NCBI RefSeq assembly: GCF_000564855.1
Contig: NZ_AYXG01000051.1
Span: forward strand, 1-64,000
Length of the DNA: 64,000 bases
DNA from: Actinokineospora spheciospongiae
Lineage (GTDB): Bacteria > Actinomycetota > Actinomycetes > Mycobacteriales > Pseudonocardiaceae
Direction of reading: 5' to 3'
The position numbers and the translations under genes are program-made. Every line of letters starts with the position of its first letter. The stretch's first letter is position 1. The notes under the pieces were generated by a model. The model was not told where the DNA came from, did not search any database, and was given only the letters and a program-made list of their open reading frames with translations. Shown one piece after another: positions 8,657 through 16,695 of this stretch.

Positions 8657-9178
8657 TCAGCCCTCGGCGGTGCGCTTCAGCCAGTCGTAGATGAGGTGCA
8701 GCAGGTCCGCGCCGGTGACGACCGTCAGGCCGACCGCGACGAGCCGGGCGCTCTTGGGGGCGACGACCAGCCCGCCCAGCAGCGCGGTGCTGGCCCAGAC
8801 TGCGGCGCAGAAGGGGCAGGTCAGCAGCTCACCCATGGCGTGGCTGTGGCCTTGGGCGGTGACGCTCTCGTTCACCTCGCCCGCCCCCGCCGACCCCTCG
8901 AAGCGCGTCAGCGGCGCCCGCAGCGGGCTCATGATGGCGTCCTTGGTGAGCATCCTGCTCGCCTTATGCGCGGCGACAGCGGACAGCGCGATGTCCGACG
9001 CGGCATAGCGCTCCGGCAGCCGGGCGCCCGTGCCCCGGCCGATCAAGACCAGTCCCCCGACCGTGGCGGCGTAGGTGCCGAGTGCGGACAGGTAGCCCGC
9101 CAGTGGTCGGTCATCGCCGTTGTCGTAGCGCGCGCGGATCGTCAGCGCTTTGGTCTTGATGGTGTCGGTGATGCTCAC
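8657..9178 (-). CDS. DUF1360 domain protein
   Basis: 173 aa. The central part reads ALSAVAAHKASRMLTKDAI, then PLRAPLTRFEG, then the cysteine-containing ELLTCPFCAAVWAS, which is the DUF1360 signature; family members are small membrane proteins of unknown function. Two hydrophobic segments flank the Cys-containing loop. GTG 9178 (MSITDTIKTKALTIRARY) was taken as the start, since the frame further upstream runs into the region before the divergent amidohydrolase gene. No ribosome-binding site stands out. Confidence 0.75.
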   Translation of the reverse strand: MSITDTIKTKALTIRARYDNGDDRPLAGYLSALGTYAATVGGLVLIGRGTGARLPERYAASDIALSAVAAHKASRMLTKDAIMSPLRAPLTRFEGSAGAGEVNESVTAQGHSHAMGELLTCPFCAAVWASTALLGGLVVAPKSARLVAVGLTVVTGADLLHLIYDWLKRTAEG

Positions 9179-9269
9179 CCGGCCGGTATGCCCACTTTCG
9201 ACCGCGCCGACACCACGCGCGCGCTCCCCTGCCCGGAAGCGTGCGGCGTCCCCGTCGGGGCACTTTCGC

Positions 9270-9293
9270 GTGTGGAGGCCGGGCAGCGGGTAC
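9270..9293 (+). promoter_or_regulatory. Stress-sigma-type promoter match for the amidohydrolase gene
   Basis: GTGT, 14 nt, GGGTAC. The -10 ends nine bases before GTG 9303, so the transcript would have almost no leader. This agrees with the lack of a ribosome-binding site and supports that start. Confidence 0.5.
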
Positions 9294-9302
9294 CACCTGC
9301 GC

Positions 9303-10418
9303 GTGTACGCCGATGACTTGCTCCGGCCGTGGGCGCAGGCGCTCCTCGACGCCGTTCCCGACCTGTTCGTGTTCGACATTCACACCCATGTGGGTGACGC
9401 CGACCCCAGTGGGTTCACCGCGACCGTGGACGACGTGGTCGGTGCGCTCGGTGTGGTGGGCGCCCGGGCGGCGGTTTTCCCGCTCTCGGAGCCCTCCGGG
9501 TACCGCGCGGCGAACGAGGCGGTGCGCGCCGCTGCGGCGGCGCACCCGGAACTCGTGCCGTTCTGCCGCCTCCGCCCCGACGACGACCCGGTGGCGGAGG
9601 CCGAGCGGAGCACCGGGGCGGGCGCCAGGGGCATCAAGCTGCACCCGGCCAGCGACTCCTTCTCCCTGTTCGACGACCGGCTCGACGGCGTGTTCGACCT
9701 GGCCGAGCGGGAGCGGTTGCCGGTGGTGGTGCACTCGGGTCCGGAGAGCGAACCCTTCGGCGAGGCGCTGGTGGACCTGCTCACAGCACGCCCGGAGCTG
9801 CGCGTGGTCCTCGCCCACGCGGGTCTGACCGACCTGGCCTGGCTCGCCGGGCGGGTGGTGGAGTTCCCGAACCTGCTCTTCGACACCTCGTGGTGGAGCC
9901 CCAGCGACCTGCTGACGCTGTTCGCGCGGGTTCCACCCGGCCGCATCCTGCTCGGCAGCGACATCCCCTACGCCACCCCGTTGTGGGCGGTGCACACCAC
10001 GATCCGGTGCGCGCTGTACTCGGGGCTCGACCGGGACCAGATCGCCTGCGTGGTCGGCGGGCAGGCTGCGCGTCTCGTCGCCGGTGAGGACCTGCTCGAC
10101 GTCGGACCGGCCCCGGGTGGACCGGCGCCGCTGGACCCGCTCCTGGAACGCCTCTACGTCTACCTGGCCGCCGCCGTCGAGGCGGTGAAGCGCGGCGAGT
10201 CCCCCGGCGACACCCTCCCCCTGGCCCGGCACAGCTGCCGGGTCCCCGCCACCCACCCCCACCACGACCTGACCGACTCGGTGCTGGCCCTGCTCGACCG
10301 GTTCGAGAAGCACAACGCCCACGCCGAGACCGACAACACCTACGCCGCGGGCTGGGACCTGATGGCCGCCGCGACCGTCGTGACCCGAACCCCCGGACCC
10401 CCGCTGCCCGCGTTGTGA
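9303..10418 (+). CDS. Amidohydrolase (metal-dependent, TIM-barrel)
   Basis: 371 aa. DIHTHVGD near residue 27 is the metal-binding HxH of the amidohydrolase-2 superfamily. Further ligand-type positions are GIKLHPASD, VVVHSG, VVLAHAG and, near residue 218, LLGSDIPYATP with the final Asp. The last 90 residues, after the barrel, form a separate helical tail. Such enzymes hydrolyse or decarboxylate small molecules; the substrate is not predictable. The GTG at 9303 is supported by the promoter match ending just upstream. A strong hairpin follows the gene. Confidence 0.75.
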   Translation: MYADDLLRPWAQALLDAVPDLFVFDIHTHVGDADPSGFTATVDDVVGALGVVGARAAVFPLSEPSGYRAANEAVRAAAAAHPELVPFCRLRPDDDPVAEAERSTGAGARGIKLHPASDSFSLFDDRLDGVFDLAERERLPVVVHSGPESEPFGEALVDLLTARPELRVVLAHAGLTDLAWLAGRVVEFPNLLFDTSWWSPSDLLTLFARVPPGRILLGSDIPYATPLWAVHTTIRCALYSGLDRDQIACVVGGQAARLVAGEDLLDVGPAPGGPAPLDPLLERLYVYLAAAVEAVKRGESPGDTLPLARHSCRVPATHPHHDLTDSVLALLDRFEKHNAHAETDNTYAAGWDLMAAATVVTRTPGPPLPAL

Positions 10419-10498
10419 GCACCGACAGCGAGATCCGACCAACCCCGGGATGACCACTGACGGCAAGAGCTGACCAACCCCGGGGTCAAGCCGAATAG

Positions 10499-10533
10499 CC
10501 AAGGCCCGACCACTCGTCGTGGTCGGGCCTTGG
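10499..10533. terminator. Perfect 15-bp hairpin between convergent genes
   Basis: CCAAGGCCCGACCAC pairs perfectly with its complement around the loop TCGTC. It lies between the amidohydrolase end and the DUF3618 gene end, so it may serve both strands. A T-tract is essentially absent. Just upstream GACCAACCCCGGG is repeated at 10437 and 10472. Confidence 0.75.
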
Positions 10534-10587
10534 CGAAAATCGAGCACCACCGGCGATCCCAGCCCGGGGCGCGGTGAGCGCCGGGGG

Positions 10588-11226
10588 TCAGCCGCCGCTC
10601 GCGGCCTGCCGCACACCGGACTTGGCGTCCGCCGCGCTGGACTGGGCCGTTTCGCGCACGTCCTGCGCCGCCTCGGTCGCGGTGCCCTTGACCTGCTCCA
10701 CCGCCTGCTGCGCGGAGTCGCGCAGGTCGCCGCCGACGTCCTTGGCGACCTCGGTGGCGGCTTGGCGCAGCGGCTCCACCATGTCCTGGGTCTGCTCGCG
10801 GACCTGGACGGCCGCGCGCTTCTCCACCTTGGTGGCGGGGGCCAGCGACGCGGCGATCAAGCCCGCGCCGAAGGCGATCAGGCCCGCGGCGAGCGGGCTG
10901 CCCTGGGTCTGGCGCTTGATCGCGTCCGGGGCGGCCTTGACCGCCTCGGCGGTCTGCTGGGCGGCGTGCTGGGTCGACTCGGCGACCTGGCGGGACTGGT
11001 CGCGCACGACATCCACGGTGCCGCCGGGGCCGTCCCCGGGGGTGTACTCGTCCGCCACGCCCATCACCTTGTCCTTCATCCGGCGCAGGCCGCCGCGGGC
11101 GCGGTCCACCCGGCGGTTCACGATGCGGCCGGGGCTCGTGCGGTCCACCAGGCGGTCGACGTCGTGGGTCAGCTCCGCCCTGGTCTGCTCGATGCCCTGC
11201 CTCAGCTGGTCGGGTGTCGTACCCAT
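10588..11226 (-). CDS. DUF3618 domain protein
   Basis: 212 aa. The N-terminus TPDQLRQGIEQTRAELTHDVDRLVDRTSPGRIV is the DUF3618 signature. The middle and C-terminal parts are long Ala/Gln/Glu-rich amphipathic helices with a short hydrophobic segment near residues 115-135 (LAAGLIAFGAGLIAASLAP), so it is probably membrane-attached and coiled-coil-like. The start at 11226 has AGGAGG 7 nt upstream and overlaps the holin-like gene by 25 nt. It is the last gene of a three-gene set found widely in actinobacteria and thought to act at the envelope under stress. Its molecular role is unknown. Confidence 0.85.
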   Translation of the reverse strand: MGTTPDQLRQGIEQTRAELTHDVDRLVDRTSPGRIVNRRVDRARGGLRRMKDKVMGVADEYTPGDGPGGTVDVVRDQSRQVAESTQHAAQQTAEAVKAAPDAIKRQTQGSPLAAGLIAFGAGLIAASLAPATKVEKRAAVQVREQTQDMVEPLRQAATEVAKDVGGDLRDSAQQAVEQVKGTATEAAQDVRETAQSSAADAKSGVRQAASGG

Positions 11227-11660
11227 GCCGCGTCCTCCTTGAGGGTTTCGATCGTCTGCTCGGGTTTGGGGTTGACCTCGCGCATGGCGGAGCGGCCGCG
11301 CAAGAACAGCAGCGCCCCCGCGATCCCCCACAGCACGGCCACCAGCAGGGTGGCCCAGCCGAGGTCCATCACGTTCGACAGTCCATAGGCGAGGGCGAAG
11401 CTCAGCAGCAGCGCCACCATGTACCCGGCGAAGCCCGCGCCACCGAGCATCCCGGCCGCCCGGCCCGCCTTGCTCGCCTCGGCCTTGATCTCCACCTTGG
11501 CCAGCTCGATCTCCTGGCGCAGCAGTCGGGTCATGTCCGAGGTGATCTCGCTGATCAGTTCACCGAGGCTCGGCTCGGCATTCGACCCGGTCGGTTCGGC
11601 GCCCACCGCGTGGGCACCGGTCCGCGCGTACGGGTCGGTCCGCGCGTACGGGTCGGTCAC
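11202..11660 (-). CDS. Phage-holin-like membrane protein (Holin-X family)
   Basis: 152 aa. After a polar N-terminus comes the family stretch SLGELISEITSDMTRLLRQEIELAKVE, an amphipathic helix, then two membrane segments (about residues 70-95 and 102-122). The family is called putative actinobacterial Holin-X, but chromosomal copies in this context are not lytic proteins. The first residues repeat TDPYAR twice because of an 18-bp tandem duplication at 11620-11655. The ATG at 11660 overlaps the stop of the upstream gene by four bases. Confidence 0.8.
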   Translation of the reverse strand: MTDPYARTDPYARTGAHAVGAEPTGSNAEPSLGELISEITSDMTRLLRQEIELAKVEIKAEASKAGRAAGMLGGAGFAGYMVALLLSFALAYGLSNVMDLGWATLLVAVLWGIAGALLFLRGRSAMREVNPKPEQTIETLKEDAAWVRHPTS

Positions 11661-12475
11661 TGCCGCCTCCCCTCGGTCCCGGCGGGCGGCATGGAGTAAC
11701 CGGTGCCCGGGGTGGAGTACCCGGTGCCCGGCGTGGAGTAGCCGGGGTCGGGGGTGCCGTAGCCGGTGGTGGGCGTGGCGTACTGCGGGCTGCCGGGAAC
11801 GCCCATGGGCGGGGTGTTCACGTCGTACGGCGACGGGGCGCCGGGCTGCGGCGGCACGTAGGCGCCCTGCTCGTAGGGCTGCGCGCCGTACTCCGGCACG
11901 GCGGCGTGGCGGGCGCCGGTGGGCTGCGCGGCGGGGGTGGTCGGCGTGACCCGGTCCGAGCCGCTGTCGCTGGTCGCGCTGAGCCCCTTGGCGAGCCTGC
12001 CGACGGCGAACCCGGCGAGGGCCGTGCCGAACAGGAACGCCACGGGCCTGCGGCGGGCGAAGGACCGGACCTCGTTGAGCAGCTCGTCCGGGCTGCCGTG
12101 CTCCAGCCGGTCGGCCAACTGCTTGCCCTGCTGGGAAACCTGCATCACCAGGGACTTGGCCGGGGAGTCCGAATCGGACCGCTCGGCCATGGCGGACAGG
12201 TCGTCGACCCAGGTCCGCAGGACCTCGCCCGCCCGGCCGGTCTGCTTGCGGGCCTCCTCGGTGAGGCGCTGCTGCGCCTCGCCGATCAGGTTGCCCGCCT
12301 GATCCTTGGTCTCGGACACGACGTCACCGAGCCGGTCCTTGGCGGTCCCCGCGACCTGCGCGCCGGACTCCTTGACCGTGGACGCCGCGTCGGCGGCCCG
12401 TTCGGACACGCCGCCCGCGCCGTCGGTCGACCGACCGTCCTGTCCGTAACCGGACTGCGCTGGGTACTGGTCCAC
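11657..12475 (-). CDS. Envelope-stress-type protein with helical N-half and Gly/Tyr/Pro-rich repeat tail
   Basis: 272 aa. Residues 20-95 are charged amphipathic helix (AADAASTVKESGAQVAGTAK and onward). Residues 110-165 contain PAKSLVMQVSQQGKQLADRL, then FARRRPVAFLFGTALAGFAVG, a likely membrane segment. The last 75 residues are low-complexity, ending in repeats of the GYSTPGT type encoded by short tandem DNA repeats at about 11695-11770. GTG 12475 has GAGGAGG upstream. It is the first gene of the triad with the holin-like and DUF3618 genes. Function unknown. Confidence 0.75.
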   Translation of the reverse strand: MDQYPAQSGYGQDGRSTDGAGGVSERAADAASTVKESGAQVAGTAKDRLGDVVSETKDQAGNLIGEAQQRLTEEARKQTGRAGEVLRTWVDDLSAMAERSDSDSPAKSLVMQVSQQGKQLADRLEHGSPDELLNEVRSFARRRPVAFLFGTALAGFAVGRLAKGLSATSDSGSDRVTPTTPAAQPTGARHAAVPEYGAQPYEQGAYVPPQPGAPSPYDVNTPPMGVPGSPQYATPTTGYGTPDPGYSTPGTGYSTPGTGYSMPPAGTEGRRQ

Positions 12476-12681
12476 TGGCTTCCTCCTCGATTTCACGGGT
12501 GCAGCCCACACTGCGGTCGAAACGCGCCGATGCGGGGAGCCGTCCGGCTCGCCCCCCGGTCGGGGCCGCGCCCTCGTGGATGGGATGCGGTGTGCGAAGT
12601 GCTGGGGTGATTCCCGGTGTCGGGACTTTCATGCATTTCTCCCCCGAACGATTCGATCCGGGTGAGCCCCGCTGGTCGATG

Positions 12682-12706
12682 GTTGGTCCGGACGCCGCCT
12701 GGTTAT
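12682..12706 (+). promoter_or_regulatory. Variant stress-type promoter match for the SDR gene
   Basis: GTTG, 15 nt, GGTTAT. The -10 differs by one base from the GGGTAT form. It ends 34 bp before ATG 12741. Confidence 0.35.
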
Positions 12707-12740
12707 CCCGGTGCCAGAACCGAGGAGGAGCACAGGGAAC

Positions 12741-13640
12741 ATGGCACAGGACCAGTACGCACAGCAGGACCCGCGCACCCAGTACCCCCGACCGGAGGAA
12801 CAGCGGGGGCAGGAGCAGGAACACCCCGGCAGCGGGGCGGGCATGTCGCCGAAGCCGGACCACGGCGAGGAGTCCTACCGCGGCAGCGGCAGGCTCACCG
12901 GTCGCCGCGCGATCATCACCGGCGGGGACTCCGGCATCGGCCGGGCCGTGGCGATCGCCTTCGCCAGGGAGGGCGCCGACGTCCTGCTGTCCTACCTGCC
13001 CGAGGAGCAGCGGGACGCCGAGGCGACCGCGGAGGTCGTCCGGGCCGCGGGCCGCACGGCGGTGCTGGTCCCCGGGGACGTCCGCGAGGAGGAGCAGTGC
13101 GGGCGGATCGTGGCGGAGGCGGTGCGCGGGCTGGGCGGGGTCGACGTGCTGGTGAACAACGCCGCCTACCAGATGGCCCAGGAGGGCGGCCTGCTCGACA
13201 TCACCACCGAGCAGTTCGACCGGGTCCTCAAGACCAACCTGTACGCCATGTTCTGGCTGTGCAAGGCCGCCGTGCCGCACCTGCGCCCGGGGTCGAGCAT
13301 CATCAACACGTCTTCGATCCAGGCGTTCCAACCGTCGCCGGAGCTGCTGGACTACGCCACGACCAAGGGCGCGATCGTCAACTTCACCAAGGGTCTGGCC
13401 CAAGACCTCGCGGGCAAGGGGATCAGGGTCAACAGCGTCGCGCCAGGGCCGGTCTGGACGCCGCTGATCCCGGCCACCATGCCCGCGGAGAAGGTGTCCT
13501 CCTTCGGCGGTCAGACGCCCCTGGGCCGCGCGGCCCAGCCCGCCGAGCTGGCGCCGCCGTTCGTGTTCTTCGCCTCGCAGGAGTCGAGCTACGTCACCGG
13601 TGAGGTGCTCGCGGTGACCGGCGGCCAGCCGATCACCTGA
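12741..13640 (+). CDS. SDR oxidoreductase, general-stress (YghA/YdaD-like) type
   Basis: 299 aa. A 45-residue Gln/Pro/Glu-rich leader precedes a classical short-chain dehydrogenase: TGGDSGIGRAVA (cofactor-binding), NNAAYQ, the catalytic Ser in NTSSIQAF and Tyr-x3-Lys in DYATTKGA. The long polar leader and the order of motifs match the YghA/YdaD group, several of which are general-stress proteins; the substrate is unknown. AGGAGGAG lies at 12723-12730 before ATG 12741. The gene is divergent from the envelope triad and followed directly by an 18-bp perfect hairpin. Confidence 0.88.
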   Translation: MAQDQYAQQDPRTQYPRPEEQRGQEQEHPGSGAGMSPKPDHGEESYRGSGRLTGRRAIITGGDSGIGRAVAIAFAREGADVLLSYLPEEQRDAEATAEVVRAAGRTAVLVPGDVREEEQCGRIVAEAVRGLGGVDVLVNNAAYQMAQEGGLLDITTEQFDRVLKTNLYAMFWLCKAAVPHLRPGSSIINTSSIQAFQPSPELLDYATTKGAIVNFTKGLAQDLAGKGIRVNSVAPGPVWTPLIPATMPAEKVSSFGGQTPLGRAAQPAELAPPFVFFASQESSYVTGEVLAVTGGQPIT

Positions 13641-13645
13641 GCCTG

Positions 13646-13687
13646 TGTCCTGTCCCTCCGGCGATCCCCCGCCGGAGGGACAGGACA
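13646..13687 (+). terminator. Perfect 18-bp hairpin after the SDR gene
   Basis: TGTCCTGTCCCTCCGGCG pairs with its exact complement around the loop ATCCCC. It starts six bases after the SDR stop codon and separates it from the STAS gene, which has its own promoter match. Confidence 0.8.
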
Positions 13688-13738
13688 GCGCCCAGTCACC
13701 ACCGGTGATTTCGGATGGATCGCTTCACCCATCAATCG

Positions 13739-13764
13739 GAGTAGCACCCACCAATTGGGGGTAT
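13739..13764 (+). promoter_or_regulatory. Stress-sigma-type promoter match for the STAS gene
   Basis: GAGT, 16 nt, GGGTAT, ending 10 bp before GTG 13775. A near-leaderless transcript is implied. If correct, a putative sigma regulator is itself under stress control. Confidence 0.45.
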
Positions 13765-13774
13765 ATACCCCTGC

Positions 13775-14284
13775 GTGGTACCAGTTGAGCACGAAGAAAC
13801 AGCGGCATCCCCCCGCGCGCGCACGCCCGAGACGGTCGGTGTGGCAGGCATCAGAGCGGTGACCACGCCCGGGACGCCGTCCCCCCGTGACGACACCGCT
13901 GGGGCACGGGTGATCGCGTACCGCCCGGACATCGGCGTGGCCCTGCTCCGGGGCGACCTCGACCTGACCGCCGAGCAGTCGGTCCGGGACGTCCTCGCCG
14001 CCCTGCTGGAACCGACCGCCATCCTGGACCTGACCTCGGTCGGGCTGCTCTCGGCGTCCTGCCTCGGCCTGGTCGTGCGGGAGGCCGGGGAGCGGCAGCG
14101 GCGCGGTCACGCGCTGGCGCTGGTGGCCGGTGACGGGCTCGCCCTCCGCGTGCTGCGGATCAGCGGCGCGGACACGTGGATCCCGGTGTTCCCCTCCCTG
14201 TCCGACGCGGTCCGGGAAGTGGACTCGTGGGCATCGGACCAGGTGGCGGCCGGTTCACCGCACCGCACCCACTCGCCGGGATGA
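13775..14284 (+). CDS. STAS-domain protein (anti-sigma antagonist-like), deviant phosphosite
   Basis: 169 aa. A 45-residue polar leader precedes a STAS fold: IGVALLRGDLDLTAEQSVRD, AILDLTSVGLLSASCLGLVV and the final helix FPSLSDAVREV. In canonical SpoIIAA/RsbV proteins the loop is D-S-x-G-L with a phosphorylated Ser; here it reads S-A-S-C-L, so Ala replaces that Ser. The closest relative in the window is the gene at 57412-57939, which has the same deviation. GTG 13775 was chosen from the promoter position; GTG 13841 is possible. Confidence 0.75.
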   Translation: MVPVEHEETAASPRARTPETVGVAGIRAVTTPGTPSPRDDTAGARVIAYRPDIGVALLRGDLDLTAEQSVRDVLAALLEPTAILDLTSVGLLSASCLGLVVREAGERQRRGHALALVAGDGLALRVLRISGADTWIPVFPSLSDAVREVDSWASDQVAAGSPHRTHSPG

Positions 14285-14320
14285 GCTGTGGTCGGGTCCG
14301 GATGGCGACCCGACCACAGC
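14285..14320. terminator. Perfect 14-bp hairpin between convergent genes
   Basis: GCTGTGGTCGGGTC pairs with GACCCGACCACAGC around an 8-nt loop, immediately after the STAS stop codon. Confidence 0.75.
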
Positions 14321-14340
14321 AGCGACCTGACACGCAGCGA

Positions 14341-14365
14341 CCCCCACCCAGCGGACGGGTGGGGG
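14341..14365 (-). terminator. 9-bp C/G hairpin downstream of the DUF4383 gene
   Basis: CCCCCACCC pairs with GGGTGGGGG around a 7-nt loop. It lies 26 bp beyond the DUF4383 stop on the minus strand. Confidence 0.5.
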
Positions 14366-14390
14366 CGCGGGTGCGTCCGCCGGGACCGGC

Positions 14391-14843
14391 TCAGCCGGTG
14401 GCCGAGGCCCGCCTCGGCGAAGCCACCAGCAGGCCCAGTGCCAGCATGCCGATGCCGAGTACCAGGTGCAGCCAGTTGTCGGCGCTGTTCACCGGGACGA
14501 AGTTCGCGGCGCTGTCGTGGTCGATGAACAGCCCGTAGAGCCACAGCAGCAGGTAGATCGCGCCGCCACCGAGGAGGAAGGCGCGCGCCCCGGACAAGGT
14601 GCGCGCCAGCACCAGGCCCGCGACGCCGAAGGCGAGGTGGACCAGGTTGTGCAGCACGGAGACCTCGAAGATCCCGAGCAGCTTCGCCGACGAGCCGTGC
14701 CCGGCGAAGGTGAGCTGGTCGAAGTCGGTGGTCACCCCGGGGATGAACCCGAGGATGCCCACGAGCAGGAATATAGCGCCGACCACGGTGGCCGCGAGCT
14801 GACCGGGGTGGCGGGTGGTCCGGGCGGTGCGCGAAGCGGACAT
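14391..14843 (-). CDS. DUF4383 membrane protein
   Basis: 150 aa with four membrane helices (about residues 15-38, 62-82, 88-108, 122-142). The pattern VGILGFIPGV, the loop with HNLVHLAFGVAGL, and the closing NWLHLVLGIGMLALGL define DUF4383, a small actinobacterial family of unknown function often seen in stress regulons. A second member lies at 27994-28503. GAGGAG precedes ATG 14843, and a stress-type promoter match is 31 bp upstream. Confidence 0.88.
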   Translation of the reverse strand: MSASRTARTTRHPGQLAATVVGAIFLLVGILGFIPGVTTDFDQLTFAGHGSSAKLLGIFEVSVLHNLVHLAFGVAGLVLARTLSGARAFLLGGGAIYLLLWLYGLFIDHDSAANFVPVNSADNWLHLVLGIGMLALGLLVASPRRASATG

Positions 14844-14874
14844 GTCGTCTCCTCGTGACGGGTGTGTGGTGCGA

Positions 14875-14899
14875 ATACCCGGCAGACGCCGCTTGATTC
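14875..14899 (-). promoter_or_regulatory. Stress-sigma-type promoter match for DUF4383 gene 1
   Basis: On the minus strand: GAAT, 15 nt, GGGTAT. The -10 lies 31 bp before ATG 14843. Confidence 0.5.
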
Positions 14900-14973
14900 A
14901 CCCTCCCGGGATCGGCTGTACCGGCGAACGGGTGAACAGTGCGCCGATCGCCTCCGCGTGCGGCGCGCAGCCG

Positions 14974-15723
14974 TCACTCCGTGCGGCGTGCGACGTCCGC
15001 GACGAACCGCTCGGCGACGTGGCGCAGCTTCACGTTCTCCTGCTGGGACCGCGCGACCAGGAGCCGGAACGCCTCCTCCGCGCTGACACTCCGGATGGCC
15101 ATCAGCATCCCCTTGGCCTGGTCGATGACCGACCGGGAGTCCAGCGCGGTGCGGAGCTGGTCGACGGCCCGCTGGGCGGACAGGTACCGCTGGTGCCCGC
15201 GCAGCGCGGCCTCGACGGCTGTTGTGTAGAGGTCGAGCAGCCGCTCGTCGAGTTCGGCGAAACCGTGGCCGTGGGCGCTGTAGCAGTTGATCCCCCCCGC
15301 GTGGCCGTCGCCGAGGACCAGGGGCGCGGAGAGGAAGCTGCCCATGCCCGCCCGGCGCGCCTCGTCGGCGAACTCCGGCCACGACCGGGTGGCGTCCCCC
15401 AGGGTCGCCCGGATCAGCATCCCCTCCTCGGCCGCCGTCAGGCACGGCCCGGCGCCCAGGTCGTACTGGCGCAGGTCGAGCCGGGTGGCGACCTCGCTGG
15501 TCGAGGCCGCGGTGTGCGGTGCGCCGTCACGCAGCAGAGTGACGGTGGCGGCGTCGACCCCGGGAACCGCCCTGGTCACCTGGTCGCACACCCGCCCCAG
15601 CAGGTCGTTCAGGTCCTCCTCGGTGTCCAGGCACTCGGTCAGCGCCGCCAGTGCCCCGGTGACCTCGTCGAGCACCGCGGGCCACGCCCGCGAGGGGTCG
15701 ACCGGAGGATCAGGGTGCCCCAT
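14974..15723 (-). CDS. GAF-ANTAR transcription antitermination regulator
   Basis: 249 aa. Residues 20-165 form a GAF sensor domain ([25 protein letters not shown]). Residues 180-245 form an ANTAR RNA-binding domain (ALDSRSVIDQAKGMLMAIRS, then the three-helix stretch AEEAFRLLVARSQQENVKLR). ANTAR proteins bind paired hairpins in nascent RNA to prevent termination. GGGAG precedes ATG 15723. It is a paralogue of the gene at 47790-48533 and is divergent from a second GAF-ANTAR gene. The signal is unknown. Confidence 0.88.
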   Translation of the reverse strand: MGHPDPPVDPSRAWPAVLDEVTGALAALTECLDTEEDLNDLLGRVCDQVTRAVPGVDAATVTLLRDGAPHTAASTSEVATRLDLRQYDLGAGPCLTAAEEGMLIRATLGDATRSWPEFADEARRAGMGSFLSAPLVLGDGHAGGINCYSAHGHGFAELDERLLDLYTTAVEAALRGHQRYLSAQRAVDQLRTALDSRSVIDQAKGMLMAIRSVSAEEAFRLLVARSQQENVKLRHVAERFVADVARRTE

Positions 15724-15795
15724 CACAACTCCCAGCGCCGAGACGCGTTCGGCGCACCGGCCTGCCCGGGTCCCCACACGTCCTCTCAACACCAC

Positions 15796-15821
15796 TTACC
15801 CCCTGACGGTGGGTCGCAGTC
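15796..15821 (-). promoter_or_regulatory. Stress-sigma-type promoter match for GAF-ANTAR gene 1
   Basis: On the minus strand: GACT, 16 nt, GGGTAA. It is almost back-to-back with the plus-strand match at 15848, so the two divergent GAF-ANTAR genes may be co-controlled. Confidence 0.4.
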
Positions 15822-15847
15822 ATCACGACGACGTCGAATCAACAGGG

Positions 15848-15872
15848 GTTCAACTCCCGCCCGGGCGGGTAG
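15848..15872 (+). promoter_or_regulatory. Stress-sigma-type promoter match for GAF-ANTAR gene 2
   Basis: GTTC, 15 nt, GGGTAG, ending 89 bp before ATG 15962. The resulting leader of about 80 nt is long enough to hold RNA structure. Confidence 0.45.
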
Positions 15873-15961
15873 ACCCGTGCGTGTCGGGGATTGCTGTGCG
15901 CGACCACCGGTGCGGTGTCCGGGGAGCCCGGGGCTCCAGTGGGTGGTGAAAGAGGGAAGGT

Positions 15962-16684
15962 ATGGACGCGAAGCTGCCGCTCGCCGACGAACTGGCGGCC
16001 GTGTCCCTGCGGATGTCGGGGCTGCTGCTGTCCAGGGAGACGGTCGGCTCGGTGCTCGACTTGATCACGTCGCTGGCCAGGGACACCGTCGCGGGCAGCA
16101 CCGGCTCGGGCACGACGCTGATCGACCCCGACGGGAGCCGGACCAGCGCCGCGGCCACCGATCCGATGGTGGAGGCGGCCGACGGGTTGCAGTACGAGAG
16201 CGGTGAGGGCCCCTGCCTCACGGCGTGGGCGCGGCGCACGACCATCCGGGTTGACGACCTCGACGACCCCGCCGTGGCGGCCAGGTGGCCCCGGTGGACC
16301 GAGGCGGCCCGACCGCTCGGCGTCGCGGCGGTGCTCAGCGCGCCGCTGGTGGCCGGGGGCGAGGCGCTGGGGGCGATGAAGGTGTACGCGGACCGCCCGA
16401 ACACCTTCGGCCCGCACGACGAGCACCTGATGGAGCGGTTCGCCGCCCAGGCCGCGATCCTGCTGGCCAACGTGCGCACGGTCGAGCAGGCGCAGCGGCT
16501 GAGCACCGACCTGGTCGACACCATGCGCACGCGGGACGTGGTGAACATCGCCAAGGGGATGGTCATGGCCGAGGACGGGGTGGGCGAGGACGCGGCGTTC
16601 ACCGCGCTGGCCCGTTCCGCGCGACACCAGCAGCGCCCGCTGGGGGACCTGGCCCGGTCACTGGTCGAGGCCGAGCGGGCTTAG
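15962..16684 (+). CDS. GAF-ANTAR regulator
   Basis: 240 aa. The GAF domain covers about residues 30-165 (GLQYESGEGPCLTAWARR, AVLSAPLVAGGEALGAMKVY). The ANTAR domain covers about 172-235 (LVDTMRTRDVVNIAKGMVMA, then EDAAFTALARSARHQQRPL). It is of a different subgroup from the neighbour at 14974. A GAGGGAAGG stretch precedes ATG 15962. The stop is 11 nt before the SpoIIE phosphatase start, so the two probably form one transcript: a sensor or antiterminator followed by a phosphatase. Confidence 0.87.
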   Translation: MDAKLPLADELAAVSLRMSGLLLSRETVGSVLDLITSLARDTVAGSTGSGTTLIDPDGSRTSAAATDPMVEAADGLQYESGEGPCLTAWARRTTIRVDDLDDPAVAARWPRWTEAARPLGVAAVLSAPLVAGGEALGAMKVYADRPNTFGPHDEHLMERFAAQAAILLANVRTVEQAQRLSTDLVDTMRTRDVVNIAKGMVMAEDGVGEDAAFTALARSARHQQRPLGDLARSLVEAERA

Positions 16685-16695
16685 GGGTGGATCCG

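Noticed and set aside
10437-10484. Direct repeat GACCAACCCCGGG with period 35
   Set aside because: Only two copies just upstream of a terminator; no array, so not CRISPR and not clearly functional.
11202-11660. Prophage suggestion from the holin-like gene
   Set aside because: Holin-X proteins in this three-gene setting are chromosomal envelope proteins; no other phage genes are present.
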